From assembly GCA_027625915.1 (NCBI GenBank), contig JANTQA010000015.1, positions 2,666,001 through 2,730,000 of the forward strand: DNA of 64,000 bases. Reading direction: 5' to 3'. The DNA is from Anaeramoeba flamelloides. Taxonomy: Eukaryota; Metamonada; Anaeramoebidae. The notes below the pieces were generated by a model, which did not search any database, was not told the origin of the DNA, and worked only from the letters and a program-made list of their open reading frames with translations. Shown here one piece after another: positions 14,601-24,501 of this stretch. The position numbers were made by a program, and so were the translations under genes. The stretch's first letter is position 1; each line of letters begins with the position of its first letter.

Positions 14601-14701
14601 TCAGCACTTCTTGTTCTTAAATCCTCATCCTTATTTTTTGGATAAACAGAGTCAATTAATCTTTTATACTTTTTAATTGATTTTGGACAACAAATACCCA
14701 T
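5668..14701 (-). CDS. EFR3: EFR3-like plasma-membrane scaffold (PI4-kinase complex), 2 exons
   Basis: EFR3 anchors the PI4KIIIalpha complex (with TTC7 and FAM126 partners) at the plasma membrane, where it makes PI4P. Exon 1 is 14701-14326 and exon 2 is 8366-5668, giving about 1024 aa. Exon 1 holds the EFR3 start: MGICCPK, then KKYKRLIDSVYP and YIEKKVRRDCDRKRYG, aligning with the family's N-terminal helical repeats. Exon 2 continues with LKGIRGMLK, where family members have GIRGIQG. The start was placed at the internal MGICC, not the upstream in-frame Met (14755), because family members start there; Gly2 plus Cys-Cys fits myristoylation and palmitoylation, the known anchoring mode. The splice is phase 1, donor GTAATG and acceptor CTTTAG, and joins in frame. 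The protein is longer than the usual ~820 aa because of Glu-Thr/Asp-Thr repeats (about residues 214-250), poly-Lys and acidic linkers. The family call rests on sequence resemblance seen by eye. Confidence 0.82.
8640..9310. repeat. Dispersed repeat copy A (intact site), partner at 25005-26250
   Basis: The segment 8640-8960 matches 25005-25155 joined to 25745-25920, in the same order and orientation. Shared blocks are 'AATAAAGTTTATTCACAATATA', 'AAAATTCCAGAACTT', 'GGCTATTGTATTTAT'-like sequence, 'ACCACCTTTTTTA' and 'AATAGTTTTGAAAA'. This copy lacks the 588-bp element that interrupts copy B, so it shows the pre-insertion site at about 8791-8800. Its right part passes into the stem-loop/decamer module at 9013-9310. 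Confidence 0.75.
9013..9310. repeat. Stem-loop / decamer module 1
   Basis: Three consecutive stem-loops are visible. Two have stems built on 'CCAGAATTTAAAAGAATTG' and its complement with A/T loops. The third pairs 'GAAATAAACCGAAAATT' with its near-complement. Between the first two lies CTAACGAAAGTGTCCGTCAAGTGCCTAG-type sequence, the reverse complement of the GGCACTTGAC / GGACACTTTCGTTAG joiner found at the other modules. It lies in the EFR3 intron. Confidence 0.7.
10950..12925. repeat. Diverged ~110-bp inverted arms about 1.8 kb apart
   Basis: About 110 bp at 10955-11060 is the reverse complement of about 12815-12920. Shared blocks include 'AACTGGGATT', 'TATAAACAATA', 'CCAACTCG' and 'GTGGTTTAATATA'. 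Between them are a 9-bp microsatellite and a 97-codon orphan open frame. This may be an old foldback or TIR element in the EFR3 intron. No target-site duplication is clear. Confidence 0.5.
11560..11660. repeat. 9-bp microsatellite (TTTCTGTGR)n
   Basis: About eleven tandem copies of TTTCTGTGA then TTTCTGTGG are visible, with one variant unit. The first units end in A and the later ones in G, so the array grew by duplication of neighbouring units. It is intronic and not translated. Confidence 0.9.
12969..13450. mobile_element. MITE with CAGTGATCAAAA ends, copy 1
   Basis: The left end CAGTGATCAAAA... and the right end, read in reverse complement, share 'GTGTTTCAAAATATAA' and a 'GTCAAAA' terminus. 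TA dinucleotides flank both sides (12967-12968 and 13451-13452), as expected for Tc1/mariner-type insertion. The 482-bp body lacks a transposase frame. A second copy in reverse orientation is at 16302-16764; the two share internal blocks such as 'TAATAGAACKTTAAGAAA' and 'TTAGGGTTTAT'. Confidence 0.65.
13547..13720. mobile_element. MITE with TACTGGTATTTG ends, copy 1
   Basis: It begins TACTGGTATTTGAATAATAA, followed by a CTTCATT block. The right end is diverged but keeps 'AAAGTGAAA' and 'TTATTATAC'. About 174 bp, non-coding. Other copies are at 29929-30156, 51016-51276 and 54760-54926. Confidence 0.6.
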
Positions 14702-15229
14702 AAATAGGAAATGTTTTGAGGGTTTTGATTTGTATAAAAAAAATGAATTGCCCAAGATTTTGTTTCAACGAAAATGAAAATTGAATCATTTAATCTTGGT
14801 TCAAAACACATACACGTGGTTTTCGAATTAGAATTTCAAAATTTGTTCCTTACTTGAGCTTTTTTGAGATGAATTTGTAAACAATTTTTTGGTAATTGCT
14901 TTATTTCTGATTAAAAGTCTTTTCAATAAATGTGTGACAATCAAGTTTTTTGAGCACTTCTCTCTAAAAGATATTATAAAGTTAACCATTTGAATATGGA
15001 AAAAGTTTTGAAATTATGTATGTCACCATTTTTGAAAATTACTTTGACTAAGGATATATTTTCAATTCTTTTAACTTTTTTGAATATTAATTGTTCCTGA
15101 TCACTTTAATGGTTTTAAAGAGAAGAAGAGTACCATAGAATTTAATCAAAACTTTGTTGCTAATGTTCATAATTATCTAAAAAAATCATATTTTTCAACT
15201 TGGGTTTTTATTTGTTGTTTGGATGAAAA

Positions 15230-15789
15230 TTAAGGTTTACAATCCCTGAAACTGGAAAAAAGACTATCTTGTATTGGGTGTGTCGTCTTGTTATTTTGGT
15301 TCTTAGCTGATCGATCCACAACTAAGTTTGGATCGTATAGGTTGTTGAAAAAGGCTATTTTTGTCATTTTATTTTTTTTTTTTCCGAAATCCGAATTGAT
15401 GAGTCTAAGATTAATTAATTGGAAGATATTTAATTAGTAATTGAGTTTTTTGTTTTGTATGTTGAAATTTTTATTTACGCTTTGTATTATTTGATGCTTG
15501 TAAAAAAAATTCTTTTTATTTACTCCTAATTCTGTAAAAGGAAAAAGATAATTTCAATTGACAGCCCAAAAATTAACACTTTCAATTCAATACCTTCCAA
15601 TCAATTAATCTTAGACTCATCAATTCGGATTTCGGAAAAAAAAAAAATAAAATGACAAAAATAGCCTTTTTCAACAACCTATACGATCCAAACTTAGTTG
15701 TGGATCGATCAGCTAAGAACCAAAATAACAAGACGACACACCCAATGCAAGATAATTTTTTTTCCAGTTTCAGGGATTGTAAACCTTAA
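15230..15789. mobile_element. Foldback element with ~195-bp nearly identical arms
   Basis: 15230-15425 and 15595-15789 are reverse complements over about 195 bp with only a handful of differences. The arms start at TTAA on both sides, followed by GGTTTACAATCCC. The 169-bp centre is unpaired and non-coding. Because TTAA and TA are themselves palindromic, either could be the target duplication; TTAA would point to a piggyBac-type and TA to a mariner-type enzyme. High arm identity suggests a recent insertion or gene conversion between the arms. Confidence 0.85.
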
Positions 15790-15836
15790 GCATTTGGTTA
15801 AATATGTTCAAGAAAAAAATTTTTCAAATAACAATA

Positions 15837-16291
15837 AAGTGGTGTAAATAACCCATTACTAAAATTTAACTCGTGTTTTTTATCAGAGTTGGGTATTGGA
15901 AGACCAGAAATCACATATAGATTCTTGGTTCAGATCCAAATTGACTTTAGAGATTAGATCTTTGATTAACCGAAATGTTTCAATAATATTAAATGCTTTT
16001 GTTTCACAAATTTCATCATATTTACAAAATTTATGAGATTAAATGTTTTTTTTAATAAAAATTCAAAAAAGTAACTTTTGCTTGTTTTTTTGTCAAAAAA
16101 TTACATTTTAATCTTCCAGTATCTTCATAATTCTTTTTTAAAATTTATTTAAAGAACCCTATTTCTTGTTTATATACTGTTGTAATCCCATTTATTTGTT
16201 TCTTTTATTTCTAGAGTAAGCCAATATTTTTTGCAAGAGTTAAATTTTAGTAATGGGTTAATATAAAAAACACGGGTTGGTTATACCACTG
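15837..16291. mobile_element. Mariner-type MITE with CAGTGGTGTAAATAACCC ends, short copy
   Basis: The left end reads AGTGGTGTAAATAACCC and the right end CACTG in inverted form. Both sides are flanked by TA (15835-15836, 16292-16293). A second internal inverted block 'TTACTAAAATTTAACTC' lies just inside both ends. It is 455 bp long with no coding frame. Its interior matches 21660-22103. Confidence 0.75.
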
Positions 16292-16301
16292 TAGTTAAAT
16301 A

Positions 16302-16764
16302 AAGTGTATAAAAAAAGTTAATCCATATTTCAACCTAAAAAATGTATTTTTTTGTTGTAGAAGATCTATATATCAACCGATCAAAGAAACTGATAATAAA
16401 CCCTAAATAATGATGGTATTGGTTTCTTAACGTTCTATTATTTGTAAATAAATACTTCTGATGAATTATCAAAATGGAAAATTTATCTCAAACAATAGAG
16501 ATAAGTTTAGGACATTTTTATCATCAAAAAAAATCAAAAAAGAACTAAAAAATAGAGAATAGTATGAAATATTTTCAACAAATTTCATTCATAATTTAAA
16601 TTTTACTGAAAACATCCAGATATTTACTTTCAAAATTGATTTGAACTTAGGTATACTGTTTGGTAGTTGATTGGATGTTACCTTGGAAAAAAAAGAATAA
16701 AAAGCACGGATAATATTTAGAAACATGTATTATAGTCGTTGTGCAAGCTTTATTATGATCACTG
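16302..16764. mobile_element. MITE with CAGTGATCAAAA ends, copy 2 (reverse)
   Basis: This is the reverse complement of 12969-13450, diverged. The right end, read inverted, is CAGTGATCA, with TA after it at 16765-16766. It starts about ten bases after the preceding mariner-type element ends. No coding frame. Confidence 0.6.
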
Positions 16765-16766
16765 TA

Positions 16767-16802
<36 letters not shown>

Positions 16803-16827
16803 ATTAATATTTTATTAAAATCAGCCC

Positions 16828-17001
16828 CACTTAAATGTAAAACACTTCTAAAGAAAATTTAAGGTTCTGAAAAATTCCAAATTAAGGTACAAAATTCAGA
16901 TTTTAGTAAAATCATTTTTATAAAAATAATCCAAAAAAGATACTTTAATTTATGAATTATTTGTCCCTTAAATTTTTTTGAAATTTTGTAACTTAAAAGT
17001 A
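16828..17001. mobile_element. Degenerate palindromic MITE (TTAAGGCAC family), copy 1
   Basis: It is an imperfect palindrome and a diverged copy of 26777-26951; both run CACTT...AATTTAAGG...CAAATTAAGG.ACAAAATT and then the inverse. About 174 bp. No coding potential. Confidence 0.55.
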
Positions 17002-17339
17002 GCACAAACTTAAAAGTAAAATATTTTTGTCGGATTTCTTAAAGTACATATCTTTTCATGGGGAATCTTGTTTTATTACAAAAAGCAATTGATTTCCCCA
17101 ATCAACTGTAAAATATGATATAATTCAGTTCAATTTCAAATATTAAAGAAATAAAAAGAAAATTCACAAAAGTTCAGTTTAGTTTCCATGTTTTTAAATA
17201 AACCTTTGTAATAGTTAAAATAATAAATGAACCATCCCTGAAAAAAATTTCAATGTAGTTATTAATGGGATATCTTACTGAAAATAAAAAATAAAACAAT
17301 TAATAGAAGTTAGAAATTAACTTGAAAGAAGAAACCTTT

Positions 17340-17700
17340 AAATTAATTTAAACAAATCTAAAAAAATAATGGAAATCTTCTTGATTATCGAAATTGTTGC
17401 TGTGGTTTTCGATATCTTAAAATAGTTAATTTTTACAACAAATTTTTTAGATCAACCAAAAGAACAATTCCACACCAATGGATAGTATTAAATAGAAATT
17501 TTTTCGTGTTGGATACTCTATTTTGTCTTTTAATCAATTAAAAATTTTATCTTCAATTAATTGATCCAACTTTTTGATTTTCAGTAATCTTCCCAATTAA
17601 AAACATTGTTGAAAATTTTTTTCCTATTTTACATTTTTTCCCCAAATAGTGTTCTCAAAAAAAAATGATAGTTTTGTGAAAAAAAAATCTTGAACAAAAA
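17340..17700. repeat. Dispersed repeat, copy 1 of 3
   Basis: Blocks around 'TTTTGTCTTTTAATCAATT' and 'CCAATTAAAAACATTGTT' match 53119-53290, and the same family appears diverged at 40780-40990. Non-coding, with boundaries uncertain. Confidence 0.4.
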
Positions 17701-19031
17701 TCTTCTTTGTTATATATATTCTTGAACTATTTTTTTCAAATTACTTGTGGACTCATCTTTTGAAGTAAAATCATTTTTCAAAAAATTTATTAAATGTTTC
17801 TTAATTAATATATTAATAACTCAACCTACTTTACTGAATAACGAAGTATTCAAAGATATAAAACAAAATAGTAATTTTTTTGTATAAATTTTTTTGTGAC
17901 AAGATACAAATTGCGAATATGGTATATTACCTTAAATTGGTCATTGAATCGATATTTTACTACAAGCTGTTGTATTGTATGTTAAAAAAAAAAAAAAAAA
18001 AAAAGTGGTAAAATAAGTTGCAAATTCAAATAAAAACAGCATTTCTATACTTTGAAAAAAATGTAATCTGATTATATTTTTATCTGACAAACTTACGTCA
18101 GATTTCAAACACAATAAAAAAAAAAATAGAAATAAATAAAATTATATGGATCTGAAGACCATGAAATTTTCACAAAAAGTTGGATTAAATATGATAAAAA
18201 AGTATTTTCGGTTGAAACAAAAAATGAATAATTTGTTATAGTAACCTTGTGTAATTTTAAAAACTTGAATTTGTTGCAAATTTTTTTACTGAATTGAAAA
18301 AGTCTCAGTGAAGTCAGAGATACATTTCTTTAGTTCAATTTTTTTAACTCAAATGGCTAAAATTTCGGTCACAAACAACAATGTAAATTGAGATCTTTTA
18401 TTTTTTTTTTTGAATTGGTAATATTTTTGTTAAAAAAAAATTGTAAGGCTAAAAAAATGCTTTTGAGAAAGATATAATTTTGTTCATATGAGACACAATG
18501 ATATTAGATTATGAGGTGTGTTATTTACTTCAATTTTCTACAAAAATATGACCAGTTTACAATTGGTCACCTTTTCGCGAAAATTACCATTTGAAAATTT
18601 GAGATTTTGTGTATCTAATAAAACAATAAATGGCCAGATATATTATTCAATGTTCATAACCAAAATCGAAAAAAAATTGTTTCTCCGAGATCTTTCAAAT
18701 CTTAAAATTAATGTAAAGTAATTAAAAATAAAATAAATAAGAAAAGATCATAACTAAAACAGAGACAGAAGTTCTAAAAATTTTTTATTAAAGTAGCTAG
18801 GATTTCAAAAATACAATTGGAAGAATCAAATTACTTTGACGCAAAGCCCAATCAGAAATTTTCATTTAGTGGGTCAAATATATATCGATATATTTCTAAA
18901 TGACAAGAAAGTTTCATGATTAAAATTACAGATTAAATTTAAATTAATTTCTTTTTTTTTTTTAAAAAAACATAACTTTTATTACATATCTTTTAATATT
19001 TATCTTCTTCCTTTCCTTTTTCTTGGTTCTC

Positions 19032-19778
19032 TTAATTGTGTACATCTTCTTTAATCTCTTCCTCATCATCTGAAGAATTTTTAAGAGTTTGTTTTAACAA
19101 TTCAATTTTTTTTTGTAAATCTTCGATTTCTTGTAACTTTTTCTTATTTTCATTCTTTTTTGAAGATTTTTTTTCTTTGTCTTTGTTTGAAATTTGTTTT
19201 TTCTTTTCTTTTTTTTTTAAACTTTGATCAGTGTTTACTTCATCCTTTTTGGTTTTTTGTTGAGCCTTTTGTTGTTTTGGCAAGCTCTTACTTTTCGTTT
19301 TTTTTTTTTTTTTCTTTTCATTTCTTTCTTTCTTTTTTTTTTTTGGCATTGCTGTTTTGGTGGTTTTATCTATTTTATTATTATTTCTTATTTTTTGACT
19401 CAATTTATTTTCAGACTTTATAAATTTAATGTTTTGCTTGGATTTTTTTTTCATTGTTTGTGTTTGGAGCAAATAATCATCTTTTTCGATTTCTTGGAAA
19501 ATATTTTCCAAGTAGTTGGCTTTTTTTAAGACATTCTTAAATAGTAAGGTGCACCTTTCCAATCTTTTGTTGAATTTCGACAACTCTTCCAGTTCAAAAT
19601 TAAAATCATTCCAATTGTTTGTCTTTTGATTTGTTTGGCTTCGAAGCAATTTTAAATTTTTATCAACGCAACTCACTTTTTCCCCTAATTGCAATGTTGT
19701 TCGATTCACCTGACGCCACTGAAGAAGTTCGTGTTTCTGTATGTTTGTTGCTGCTTCGTAGACACTCTGCTTGATCAT
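19032..19778 (-). CDS. Lys-rich coiled-coil protein, possibly KxDL-like
   Basis: A single-exon frame of 248 aa ending in TAA. Residues 1-110 are a normal-composition helical segment with heptad-like Leu spacing (ELLQWRQVNRTTLQLGEK, then a second helix containing KKANYLENIFQEIEK). Residues about 111-215 are mostly Lys with Gln and Ser, and a final coiled coil (EIEDLQKKIELLKQTLK) precedes an acidic tail. The second helix resembles weakly the conserved end of KxDL/BLOC-1-related subunits, but I would not assign a function on that. The Lys-rich centre suggests nuclear location or nucleic-acid binding (inference). The start is the only good in-frame Met at the edge of normal composition. No intron is needed. 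Confidence 0.55.
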   Translation of the reverse strand: MIKQSVYEAATNIQKHELLQWRQVNRTTLQLGEKVSCVDKNLKLLRSQTNQKTNNWNDFNFELEELSKFNKRLERCTLLFKNVLKKANYLENIFQEIEKDDYLLQTQTMKKKSKQNIKFIKSENKLSQKIRNNNKIDKTTKTAMPKKKKKERNEKKKKKKTKSKSLPKQQKAQQKTKKDEVNTDQSLKKKEKKKQISNKDKEKKSSKKNENKKKLQEIEDLQKKIELLKQTLKNSSDDEEEIKEDVHN

Positions 19779-20094
19779 TCTTTATTGTTTTTTTTGAATT
19801 TTGGTTTTTCTGTTTTTGAAAAAGAAGAAAAATAATTAAAAAAATGATCTACTTCTCTTTATTTTTGACAGAAATCAAGGAAATTAAATTAGACTCAAAT
19901 GAGATTGGTTTTTTGAACATTACTTTGACATTTAATAATCAGATTTCAATATATTCTTGAACTTTTAAGAATTCTCTTGATTATTTTTTGCAGTTATTTT
20001 GAACATTCAACCAATAGCTTTGTCTTGTTGATAATTTTTCAAAATAAATTGTTAGTGGAGAATAGAAGGTATCATTCTTAAATATGATAGAACT

Positions 20095-20328
20095 TTACCA
20101 CTCAAATATGTCTTCAGACTTGTAAAGATGTGGATTTTTTTTTCTTAAGGACGAACTTTTCAGGGGAAAATATGGAGAAAAATATTCTTGAATGAGTTCT
20201 CTTCTGTCTTTTAAATTTTGACATTGAGAGAATCTTTGATAAACAAATGATAATTTTTCATATTTCCAACAATTTTTCCAATAAAGAGACAAGTTGTTCT
20301 GGGGGGAAAATAATTTTGATGGGATCAC
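20095..20328 (-). CDS. Possible small gene or exon, 77 aa, unknown
   Basis: The translated sequence has balanced composition (Trp, Tyr, Pro, Arg all present) and is less A/T-driven than the surrounding non-coding frames. That is the only reason to list it. I recognise no family. It could be an exon of a larger gene or a chance frame. A foldback repeat begins just upstream at 20345. Confidence 0.25.
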   Translation of the reverse strand: MIPSKLFSPQNNLSLYWKNCWKYEKLSFVYQRFSQCQNLKDRRELIQEYFSPYFPLKSSSLRKKNPHLYKSEDIFEW

Positions 20329-20344
20329 ATGTGTAAATAAGGAA

Positions 20345-20680
20345 TGTTGTAAAAAATAGAGTCGTTACAATTTTTGGTATAAATAATGAGTTCCATACAT
20401 TTATCCAGATTTTGGTATAATAGATATAATATCTGATTATCTTCTATGACTAATTTAATTTTAATCAAAAAAAAGTTTTGTGAATACTAATCTTTCAATT
20501 TGAAAAAAAAAATAATTTTTCAAATAAAGTATTGGTATTTACCAAACGATCTTATATTGAAAATTCATTCAAGCTCAAAATTTTAAACAGGTGCTTGGTT
20601 TACTATAACCAAAATTTGGATAAATATCTGTAACTCTATATTTATCTCATAAAATTGAAAAAACTCTATTTTTTACAACC
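20345..20680. repeat. Degenerate foldback, ~78-bp arms
   Basis: 20345-20423 and about 20604-20680 are imperfect reverse complements, sharing 'TTGTAAAAAATAGAGT', 'ATTTATCCARATTTTGGT' and an A/T centre. Non-coding. Confidence 0.65.
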
Positions 20681-20800
20681 TTCATATCTGTTCTTGTGAA
20701 TTCTTGAAACTGGTAAAAAAAAATTTTGCACTATATATGGCTAAGTGTTATTTTCTTTCTTTTTTACTCAATTTTTGAATTTTTTTTACTTTTAATAATA

Positions 20801-22103
20801 CAGTGGAGTAAATAACCCGTGTTGACAACCTTTAACCCATCATAATCCTGAAAAAAATTTATCAAAAAAAAATTAAATATTTGTTCATTTTATCAATTGT
20901 AATAACTTCAATTAGAATAAATATTATTGGTAAATAAAGGATCTCACCACAAAAAAATATTTTTGTGGATATTTAACAATTAAAGTTGGAAAATTCAATT
21001 TTTGAGGTTCGATTTAGATTTTTTTTCAATTTAATAGTAAAACATTTGAAAAATTTTTTGCTTCTATTCAAGAGGACATTTTATTATATTTTAAAAGTAT
21101 TTTCAATCTGAAGATATCTTTCGAATAGAGAATCAATAATTTTGACTATTAAAGAATTATTTGTTGTTTTAAATTGGAAAAAATATTTTTTCTTTGATTT
21201 TCGGTTAGGTTTTTTTGTGCTTTTTGTAATAAACAGAAAATTTCTAAAATTTTCAGTTTATTTTAAAAAGTAAAATAAAACCTAGGCACTCTAACCTATT
21301 CTACGGACACTTTCAATATTTATCATCAGTTATTTTTTTTCCGTATTTGATTTTTTTTTTTATTGATAAGAGTGTTTTCAACACTATTAGTTATTATCTA
21401 TAAAAAAAATATCCTAAAGTTGAGTTTGAAGAAAATTCATTGTCAGATCCATTTTAAATTTTTCTGCATCAAAATAGACCTTTTTTTCTAGATCAGAGAC
21501 TTTTCAAAATCGTAGTACTATTAATAACAATCAATACAACAGCCTAAAGATTTTTAAAAACTGGGATGCTGATTACGTTTTGAATAAACCCGATTAATAA
21601 GGGTGAAATAATAATTGAAGTTGTAGTTTTGTCTAATTTTTCTTTCAATTTTATTTTTTAACATTAGTAATTACTAAAATTTAACTTGTGTTTTTTTTTT
21701 TTTCAGACTTGGTTATTGGAAGATAAGAAGACACTTATATATTCTTGATTCAGATTCAAATTAACTTTAGAGTTTAGATCTTTGATCAACCAAAATATTT
21801 CAATAATATTAAATGCTTTTGTTACAAAAATTTCATCAGATTTACAAAATTATTGAGATTAAATGAGTGTTTATAAAAATTCCAAAAAAAGAACTCATTT
21901 TTTTGTCAAAAATTTCAATATAATCTTTCCATATCTTCATAATTCTTTTTTAAATTTTATTTAAAGAGCCCTATTTCTTGTTTATATAATGTTGTAATCC
22001 CATTGAGTTGATTCTTTTCCATCTACAGTCCGCTAATATTTTTTACATATGTTAAATTTTAGTAATTGGTTCAAATAAAAAAAATGGGTTATTTACACCA
22101 CTG
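20801..22103. mobile_element. 1.3-kb mariner-type element, composite
   Basis: The ends are CAGTGGAGTAAATAACCC and, inverted, CAGTGGTGTAAATAACCC: one mismatch in 18. They are flanked by TA at 20799-20800 and 22104-22105. The right 440 bp match the short copy at 15837-16291. The left part (about 20830-21655) is extra sequence absent from the short copy, and includes a stem-loop/decamer module at 21206-21310. No transposase was recognised; the element is non-autonomous or decayed. Confidence 0.75.
21206..21310. repeat. Stem-loop / decamer module 2
   Basis: A stem-loop on 'AATAAACAGAAAATT' and its near-complement lies between 'CGGTTAGGTTTTTT' and 'AAAACCTAGGCACTC'. It is followed by 'CTACGGACACTTTC', the same joiner as in the other modules. 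It sits inside the composite mariner-type element. Confidence 0.65.
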
Positions 22104-22118
22104 TAGTTTTAAAGTCAC

Positions 22119-22429
22119 TAAATAATGAATTTATTTTTAATTTTACAAAATTTGAATTTATGAGGTTAAGGGAAAAAGGTTGGAAGGTTAGTTAGAAAAA
22201 AAATTTGAATTTTTGATTTCTTGGTGAAAATTTATTTTGAGTAATGGTTTTCTGAGTAGCTTTAAAAAAATTAATTTTTTTGAGAAAAATGGGTAAAAGT
22301 GAAATAAAAATTTCAATCAATTAATACAAAAACAAAAATTCAAATTTTTTTTCTAACTAACCTTCCAACCTTTTTCCCTTAACCTCATAAATTCAAATTT
22401 TGTAAAATTAAAAATAAATTCATTATTTA
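22119..22429. mobile_element. Foldback with 97-bp arms identical by eye
   Basis: 22119-22215 and 22333-22429 are reverse complements over 97 bp, with no mismatch that I could find. The 117-bp spacer is A/T-rich and non-coding. It begins 16 bp after the end of the mariner-type element and ends about 440 bp upstream of the D-lactate dehydrogenase start, so it may lie in or beside that gene's promoter region. Confidence 0.85.
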
Positions 22430-22867
22430 TCTTTTACGATTATTTTCTAATCAAAAAACGAAAATTTTTAGTTCACAATCCCCAATATCTTTTTCTAGTT
22501 TCTAAGTGGAAAGATAACAAAAAGATCTTTACAACAAGTTTTAGAAGAGATATTTTTAGACAATAAATATAACTTACTGAGTTAACTCGAAGATAAAATT
22601 TTTACTCGGCTAATTTGATTGTAACAGTAATAATTAATTTTCATTTTGGAAAATGGAAATAAAAATTTTCATTTATGAATTGGAAAATAACAGTATTAAA
22701 AGTCAAATAATTTCAAAGATTCATAGATAAGTAAGAAAATAATTATTATCCATGTCTAATACAAGATAGGTTTTTCCCCATTTCAGAGAATCTAAACATT
22801 AATTCTGAGAAAAAAACGGTTAAAAAAAAGTTATTTTTTTAACTTCAACTTTCAAATTTGAATAATA

Positions 22868-24501
22868 ATGACAACTGAAACAAAATACCAAAGAAAAGAA
22901 ACTCCCAAAATTGCAATTAAGGAACTTGGAGAGCTTCTAGGAGAAAGGTGTAGTCTTGATGAAGAAGATCTTAAAAAGCATGGGAGAGACAAATCCCATT
23001 TAGATGCATATAATCCCGATTGTGTAGTGTACCCCAAAACAACGGAAGAGGTTGTCTCTGTTGTCAAGATTTGTGACAAATATGATGTTATAATGATTCC
23101 ATATGGTGTTGGAACATCACTTGAAGGGCACACAACCCCGATTCATGGGGGAATACATATTGATATGTCATTAATGAATAAAATACTTCATTGTTCTCTC
23201 GAAGACATGGATGTCACTGTCCAGTCAGGAACTTTAAAAAACCAACTAAACTCATACCTCTCGAAGAAGGGTGTTTTCTTTGCTGTTGATCCTGGATCAA
23301 ATGCCACAATTGGTTTGTTAATTGTTTTGCCAAAGCTAAAAAAAAAAAAAAAAAAAAAAAACTTTTTTCTCTTTTTAATCGAAACGCTCTCTTTGAACCT
23401 TCATTTTTCACAAAACAAAAATAAAAAAAATAAAATTTTCACAACCTCAACAACCAACAAACAACAAACAACAAATAACAAATAACAAATAACAAACCAT
23501 TTGGTGCAAAAATAAAATTTTTCAAAATTTCAATTAACAAAGGAGGTATGTGCTCAACAGGTGCAAGTGGAACCATGACTGTCAAATACGGAACAATTCG
23601 AGACAATGTGGTGAATTTAACTATAGTTCTCGCTGATGGCAGAATTCTCAAAACTGCCAACAGAGCAAAAAAGTCTTCGAGTGGATACGATTTGACTCAT
23701 TTAATTCTTGGTAGCGAAGGAACCCTCGGGATCATTACTGAGGCGACCGTGAAAATATATCGACTGCCCAAGGCAATTTCGTCTGGCATCTGCTGTTTCC
23801 CAACTGTCAAGGATTGCACAGAGGCTGTCACCAAGATTGTCCAAACATCGCTAGGATCATTGGCAAGATGCGAGTATTTAAACACTGCTGCGATCACCGG
23901 CGTCAACAAATATTTTAAAAGCACATTTACCGAAAAGCCCACCTTGTTGCTAGAGTTCCATGGGGAAACAACAAAGCAAGTCGAGCAAGTCAAAGAAAAA
24001 CTAGTCCAAATTGTTGAAGGCCACGGCTCTTTCGGCTTGTCCTTTACCACCGACAAAGAAAAAAGAGACAAAATGTGGAAAATTAGGCATAACGTCTATT
24101 ATGCACTGATCAATTCAAGAGAAAATTGTAAGCTATTTGCTTCTGACGTCTGTGTCCCGATTTCAAATTTGCCAAAGATTATTCTTGAAACAGAAAAAGA
24201 ATTTAAGGAAAGGGGCGTCTTTTGCCCCATAATTGGCCACGTAGCTGATGGCAATTTTCATGTGAACGCTCCGATCACTGATGAAGAAACTGAACTTGTA
24301 GAAGAGTTAAATGAGAACCTAATTGAGAGAGCGGTGAAATATGAAGGAACCTGTTCTGGCGAGCATGGAATTGGGTTTGGCAAAATTAATTCTTCCTTAA
24401 GGGAACATGGTGAATTATTTTTTGAAATTGAAAAAAAAATTAAATTGGCATTTGATCCGAAAAATTTATTAAACCCTGGCAAGGTCTATAAAAATTTATA
24501 A
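22868..24501 (+). CDS. D-lactate dehydrogenase (FAD-linked, GlcD/DLD family)
   Basis: Oxidises D-lactate (or a similar 2-hydroxy acid) to pyruvate using FAD. Exon 1 is 22868-23312 and exon 2 is 23546-24501, giving 466 aa, close to the family's usual 450-550. The FAD-binding (PCMH) half shows PKTTEEVV, GVGTSLEGHTTPIHGG, DPGSNATIGGMCSTGASGT and LGSEGTLGIIT. The C-terminal half shows GHVADGNFHVN (about residue 379), GEHGIGFGK (about 420) and NLLNPGKVY at the end. The phase-1 splice (donor GTTTGT, acceptor GGAG) restores the conserved Gly-Gly-Met, so both sites are well supported. There is no clear mitochondrial targeting sequence on the MTTETK start; cytosolic or hydrogenosome-like location cannot be decided. 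Glycolate or 2-hydroxyglutarate dehydrogenase are alternatives. Exon 2 is richer in G+C than its surroundings. Confidence 0.9.
23313..23545 (+). other. 233-bp intron of the D-lactate dehydrogenase gene
   Basis: The donor is GTTTGT and the acceptor ends GGAG just before GTATGTGC. The intron contains a poly-A run and a (CAA)/(AAATAAC) simple-sequence tract. Reading through it would give a Lys-rich nonsense tail in place of the conserved FAD-binding residues. Confidence 0.85.

Larger units (their letters stand above)
14702..19031. other. Gene-free region rich in transposon relics
   Basis: It lies upstream of EFR3 and downstream of the 19.0-kb gene (both minus strand). The EFR3 promoter must lie at its left end, but no motif stands out. 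From 15230 to 17001 four elements, each listed separately, lie almost end to end, with an (AT)n tract at 16771-16799 between the third and fourth. Nothing recognisable lies at 17700-19031. Confidence 0.6.
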
